From: Ignavibacteriales bacterium
GTDB lineage: Bacteria > Bacteroidota > Ignavibacteria > Ignavibacteriales > Ignavibacteriaceae
Assembly (NCBI GenBank): GCA_016707585.1
Contig: JADJHL010000002.1
Location: 310,001 to 374,000 of the forward strand
Direction: 5' to 3'
Length of the DNA: 64,000 bases
Below the pieces are notes generated by a model. It did no database searches, was not told where the DNA came from, and saw nothing but the letters and a program-made list of their open reading frames with translations. Of this stretch, positions 61,401-64,000 are shown piece after piece (position 1 is the first letter of the stretch; every line of letters starts with the position of its first letter). The position numbers and the translations under genes were made by a program.

Positions 61401-62292
61401 ACTTGAACAAGAAACTTATGACAGGCTAAATAAAGACAAAGAGAAGATTAAAGAGATTTTACCTTTGCTTGAACAAAGACGCGAAGAGATTGAAAAAGGT
61501 AATATTGATCTTGAAAATCGTTTTACTAAAATGTTTCAGCGTTTTAATTCTGAGATGAATGAAATATCAAAGAAGCGAAGTGTAATTGACCAGATCGTTC
61601 AGAAAAAAGAAAAAGATATCGAAGAAAAAGATCAGGTTTTATTTGAAAAAATAAATGCTATTGAAGAAAGTGATCGTTTGTTAAGTATGCGGCAGGCTGA
61701 GGTTGATGCATTCGAACAACTTCTTAAAACTTTTAATGAGAAAAAAGAATTGTTAAGAAGCGATTTACTAAAGCTTGACGAACAACTTGTTGAGAAGAAA
61801 AACAGTAATGATGATATGAAACTTGAAGCAGAGTTAATTTCTAAGAAGAAGACAACGGTTGAACAGAGCTTACAAGAGCTTATCAATAATATGAATCAAA
61901 AGTTTATTGAAGCAAAAGAAAAGCGTTCACATATTGACAGAGAAGTTAAAGGTTATGAGGAAAAAATTGATGAGTTAAAATATAAAGTTTCAGAATCAAT
62001 GGATGAGTTAGTTGAGCTTCAAACTTCTATTAGTATGATTAAGGTTGAACATGAAGAACATCGTGGCAATATTGTAAAACTTGCTTCTATGAAAAAGAAG
62101 TTGCAAGAAGAGATTGCAAAAAGCCAAAGAGTTTTACAACGTTATCAAAAGATTAGAGAAAAACTTAAAATTGAACAATCTATACTTAAAAACAGACAGG
62201 ATTCTATTTCAAGAAAAATTTCTTTTGATGATTTAAATGAATTAAACGAAAATCAACCTGAACAAGAAAAATCGAAACTTTACAAGTTGTAA
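58435..62292 (+). CDS. 1285-residue coiled-coil protein with internal ~109-residue repeats
   Basis: Almost the whole protein is heptad-rich coiled coil (Glu, Lys, Leu, Ile), with a short Ser/Pro break near 310-335 (LFGQSKTKQIPSEEKKQ). Residues ~539-750 hold two copies of a ~109-residue block: LTPAKAELQN/INPAKLELEN are 109 apart, and EQKCNFLKST/EQKCNELKST are also 109 apart. No signal peptide, TM or catalytic motif is seen. CAGGAG lies 6 nt before the ATG. SMC-like or cytoskeletal scaffolding is possible, but the SMC head domains are absent. It ends in a strong terminator and stands alone. Confidence 0.85.
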   Translation: MGLFENKRLRELEKENEELLFRINNISEKEDNVRHLNDVLKKMRLEVSDLNERKISLATEIENLKEQKKLVNIDIENYNKDILNLKNLKLEEQNTLLMYSSQIDKIKNKISNDENFNDLEIDFDHDSINKRNREIEELNREFENLRDRIFTAEEKIEELNSLEDEVNERIDEKKKELESLNNDKLKKSYQEAHDVEDKISELTSEQHRVLNEIHSKEKEITELNQKLFELKEKENHSVGLLKELDDEVKEKQKQADFLGLKITDLYEEEEVRKKQVRELVRQADDQRIKVEALQSRIISLQEEENKKQSLISKLFGQSKTKQIPSEEKKQNLDELDQASKERLNWIEEISLEAKDQENRLAEIKAEIANLLEEEETRNNKLDELADRIKSDELHLDQKRIRFRELEIMEQDKIVKIEKLTSELWTQEAKSEDLRKELILLAGEIENKKINLSEISQQLLNEENSLNEKLVAGNNLVSEEQNKLQRVEELTSEIDKLELKFESVKSNLAKLEAESELKKSELNNLSEIISDSEKQISDKLTPAKAELQNITQTISIKDEELFSLTERLANEEIKLEQKLKEIESLNFKENQFLDKLNSLNLEIEQQEQKCNFLKSTIEDLESEKVQKEKVVGELSEFLLLNKSQIEEKINPAKLELENLLQEISFKHEKIETITEQLRNEDLILRRKQQEIDELNLTERSFVEKVTSLGVETEVLEQKCNELKSTISLLTNEEAEKKSNLADLSEQLLLSKKQLDDEVAKISLLENQEAEVKFKIETLSSKLREEEEKSELLRTEVQKLTDENLQKKIKLEEISAQIDEKTAGVTNRIFELENKENEKRLAVEDLSNQIQLQNLEAEKIRTTIGELSQAEQGARLKVDELAEQIKEKVDRLNQIDNSFTARENESQFLESQMAEKLKEMNETNAKQQKIFESIENKQKELFAVEESLSIKVKRLAKLNVEVTEIETRHKELSEETKRLEEVKNDLHKRTLLEQETYDRLNKDKEKIKEILPLLEQRREEIEKGNIDLENRFTKMFQRFNSEMNEISKKRSVIDQIVQKKEKDIEEKDQVLFEKINAIEESDRLLSMRQAEVDAFEQLLKTFNEKKELLRSDLLKLDEQLVEKKNSNDDMKLEAELISKKKTTVEQSLQELINNMNQKFIEAKEKRSHIDREVKGYEEKIDELKYKVSESMDELVELQTSISMIKVEHEEHRGNIVKLASMKKKLQEEIAKSQRVLQRYQKIREKLKIEQSILKNRQDSISRKISFDDLNELNENQPEQEKSKLYKL

Positions 62293-62323
62293 GATTTAAT
62301 ATTATATAAAACAATTTTTTATT

Positions 62324-62351
62324 TGGGATCATTTTATTGATCCCATTTTTT
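62324..62351 (+). terminator. Terminator of the coiled-coil gene
   Basis: TGGGATC / GATCCCA with an ATTTTATT loop, followed by six T. It lies 32 bp after the stop. The TTG that could start the following frame is inside this hairpin. Confidence 0.88.
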
Positions 62352-62354
62352 ATC

Positions 62355-62630
62355 TTAACAAATAGTGCTTTGTTAAATGTTAATTTTGGAGTCAAAATTG
62401 AATTTATATCAATACCAGATAATGAGACTGTTTTGGTTTTAAATAGGACTAATGGTAAAGATAAAGTAGTTGCTCTCTTTAATATGTCAAATAAAGATGT
62501 TGTTCTTGATCTTAATCATAAAGAATTATCTGGTTCTTATAATATTTTTGAAAATAATTCAAGTATTAAAATCAATGATCAGTTAAGCATAAATCTTAAA
62601 GCCTGGTCTTACAAATTGTACTATAGGTAA
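62355..62630 (+). pseudogene. Remnant of a GH13 alpha-amylase C-terminal domain
   Basis: About 91 residues encode NSALLNVNFGVKIEFISI, then ETVLVLNRTNGKDKVVALFNMSNKDVVLDL and AWSYKLYY. This aligns with the end of bacterial alpha-amylases (NPALWNG..GG then the beta-sandwich FNxS...PWxYxxY). The catalytic barrel is missing and the frame starts at the coiled-coil gene's terminator. It has no ribosome binding site and is best read as a decayed gene fragment. Confidence 0.75.
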
Positions 62631-62728
62631 TAATTAGTGGATAATGGAATTAAACCATTTATCAAGTAAATTTAGATATTTCATAGTTACACAGATATAT
62701 TTGCATTTAAAATCTTTAAGGAAATATT

Positions 62729-63433
62729 ATGTTTAAGAAACTTTATCTCGTTTTGTTTTTAATAATTACCTCACTTACAAACATTTCTTTTGCTCAACAA
62801 GCAGGTATAAACTTTTCTTTAGCTTTTCCACAAGGTGAATTTGGAGAAGAAGTTGATAATCTTGGTTATGGCCTAAGTGGAGAGTTTATGTTTTTATCTC
62901 CTAAACCACTTTCTCCATTTGGAATAGGAGTAAACCTCGGTTATTATGTTTATGGAAGAGAAAGTAGTAGAGTTCCCTGGAGTTCATATATTCAGTCTGT
63001 ATTTCTTGATGTTGAAAAAACAAATAATTTGGTAAACTTTCATATACTATTTGAAATTGGATTTCCTACCGGAGTAATAAGACCATATGTTCAAGGATTA
63101 TTTGGTGGTGAATATTTATACACAGAATCTTCTGTTAGTGGAGAGAATGGCCAGGAAGTTATTGCTAGTTCAACAAATTATGATGATTGGGCGTGGAGCT
63201 ATGGTGCGGGAGGTGGAATTGAAGTTTTACTTGGGGGTGATCCTGTGACAGAAATGGGTGCAATTTACTTAGATCTTAAAGGAAGATATTTATTTGGATC
63301 TGAAACAACATATCTAAAAGAAGGCGATATGTATGTTGAACAAGGTGAGCTTATTTATAGTCCTAGTAAATCAAAAACCGATATGATAACTGCACATATT
63401 GGAGTTAGAGTTGCTTTAAATTTTGCACCATAA
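62729..63433 (+). CDS. Outer-membrane beta-barrel protein
   Basis: This 234-residue exported protein has a signal peptide (LYLVLFLIITSLTNISFAQ) and barrel-like strands (GINFSLAFPQGEFGE, YGLSGEFMFLSPKPLSPFGIGVNLGYYVYG, AHIGVRVALNFAP with terminal aromatic). It resembles the Bacteroidota outer-membrane protein beta-barrel group, whose members are porin-like or structural. The ATG follows AAGGAAAT. It lies 21 bp before the rlmI start. Confidence 0.75.
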   Translation: MFKKLYLVLFLIITSLTNISFAQQAGINFSLAFPQGEFGEEVDNLGYGLSGEFMFLSPKPLSPFGIGVNLGYYVYGRESSRVPWSSYIQSVFLDVEKTNNLVNFHILFEIGFPTGVIRPYVQGLFGGEYLYTESSVSGENGQEVIASSTNYDDWAWSYGAGGGIEVLLGGDPVTEMGAIYLDLKGRYLFGSETTYLKEGDMYVEQGELIYSPSKSKTDMITAHIGVRVALNFAP

Positions 63434-63454
63434 ATTTTACAGAGTTATTCTTAT

Positions 63455-64000
63455 ATGATTACGGTAAAACTTAAAAAAAACAGACAGAAATCTTTAGAGA
63501 GAAAACATCCCTGGGTATTTTCTGGCGCTATCGACCACGTAAAAGAAAATCCTAAAAACGGAGAAACAGTAAAAGTAATTTCTGCTGATGGTAAATTTTT
63601 AAGCTGGGCAGCCTTTTCTATAAAGTCTCAAATTTCACTTCGCGTTTGGTCCTTTAATGAAAATGAAATTATTGATTCAAAGTTTTTTAAAGAAAAGATT
63701 TTGCAGGCAATAGAATATCGTGAGCAGTTTGTTGATTCATCAAATACAAATGCTTACAGATTAATAAATGCTGAAAGCGATGGATTACCGGGACTAATTG
63801 TCGATAAATATAATGATTTTATTGTGTGCCAATTTTTATCTTCTGGTGCAGAATTTTGGAAACAAGAAATTGTTGCTCAATTATCTGCTTTATTAAATCC
63901 AACAGGCATTTTTGAACGATCTGATGTGGAAGTAAGAGAAAAAGAAGGTCTTGAACCAATTAGTGGAGTTTTATTTGGTAAGATTCCATCAGATTTAATT
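63455..64000 (+). CDS. rlmI: 23S rRNA m5C1962 methyltransferase RlmI-like, N-terminal part
   Basis: The first 182 residues begin MITVKLKKNRQKSLERKHPW followed by VFSGAID, the PUA-like N-terminus of RlmI/YccW-type SAM-dependent methyltransferases. RLINAESDGLPGLIVDKY and the later ERSDVEVREKEGL are family motifs. The SAM-binding C-terminal domain lies past the window end. RlmI methylates C1962 of 23S rRNA; related proteins act on other sites. Confidence 0.88.
   Translation, partial: MITVKLKKNRQKSLERKHPWVFSGAIDHVKENPKNGETVKVISADGKFLSWAAFSIKSQISLRVWSFNENEIIDSKFFKEKILQAIEYREQFVDSSNTNAYRLINAESDGLPGLIVDKYNDFIVCQFLSSGAEFWKQEIVAQLSALLNPTGIFERSDVEVREKEGLEPISGVLFGKIPSDLI

Noticed and set aside
58389..62280. 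Several minus-strand Ser/Phe-rich frames inside the coiled-coil gene
   Set aside because: They are antisense shadows of Glu/Lys/Leu-rich codons, with no start signals or family resemblance.
62337..62354. Start of a 97-residue protein at 62337
   Set aside because: The TTG lies inside the terminator hairpin of the coiled-coil gene; the remainder is a GH13 remnant.
1..64000. CRISPR array, tRNA, rRNA, transposase or prophage
   Set aside because: No regularly spaced repeats, tRNA cloverleaf, rRNA segment, transposase or integrase was seen on either strand.

Overview
The window is AT-rich bacterial chromosome, densely coding on both strands, with short intergenic gaps and many 1-8 bp gene contacts. 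It has no rRNA, tRNA, CRISPR array, phage or transposase that I can see. Several features suggest Ignavibacteria or a nearby Bacteroidota/Chlorobi lineage. These are a PcrB/GGGPS-type prenylglyceryl-phosphate synthase, TonB proteins of the Bacteroidota type, a Bacteroidota-style split HipA, small outer-membrane barrels, and promoter-like TTG-N18-20-TAnnTTT pairs. The taxonomic placement is inference.

Layout. 1-8.7 kb: end of gmhA, prenylglyceryl-phosphate synthase, Nudix hydrolase, DUF1232 protein, S9 peptidase, two methyltransferases (one RlmD), two unknowns and rsmI. 9-13.8 kb: a large secreted subtilase and an OPT oligopeptide transporter, a plausible protein-degradation and peptide-uptake pair. 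13.9-15.5 kb: a three-gene HipBST-type toxin-antitoxin operon with three evenly spaced operators. 15.6-20 kb: proS, a NhaD-like antiporter, ppa, lspA. 20-29 kb: one long minus-strand run, rfbA-rfbC-degT-wzi-fcl-gmd-pepT-U32 peptidase, for surface polysaccharide precursors with peptidases at its end. 29-42 kb: housekeeping and envelope genes (mgtE, pdxB, two-domain TonB, trhO, isocitrate dehydrogenase, a hybrid sensor kinase, class II photolyase, periplasmic redox proteins, exonuclease III).

41.6-46.6 kb is an iron/metal operon: a DtxR-like repressor, a membrane-anchored DtxR-FeoA-FeoA fusion, a FeoB split into separate GTPase and membrane genes by an intergenic repeat, and a 10-TM metal exporter. 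A 16-bp perfect palindrome overlaps its predicted promoter. Next to it is a stand-alone cobalamin-binding protein with the W-x9-EH motif of CarH photoreceptors, divergent from a 1593-residue acyl-CoA synthetase-GNAT fusion. 52-64 kb: TonB, GH30 glycosidase, SGNH hydrolase, esterase, a PAP2-like membrane enzyme, unknown envelope proteins, a 1285-residue coiled-coil protein, a remnant of a GH13 amylase, a barrel protein and the start of rlmI.

The most interesting unexplained signals are these. A candidate ~90-nt small RNA at about 55.6 kb has its own promoter, terminator and an anti-Shine-Dalgarno loop. The hipBST operators are phased exactly 41 bp apart. The CarH-like domain has no DNA-binding part. 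The feoB gene is split around a repeat. Two families of intergenic repeats occur (72-bp element, two copies; TGTCATTCC-type element, four copies). A duplicated fragment of rsmI lies downstream of an unknown gene. A poly-G stretch at 34.2 kb is probably a sequencing or assembly fault.
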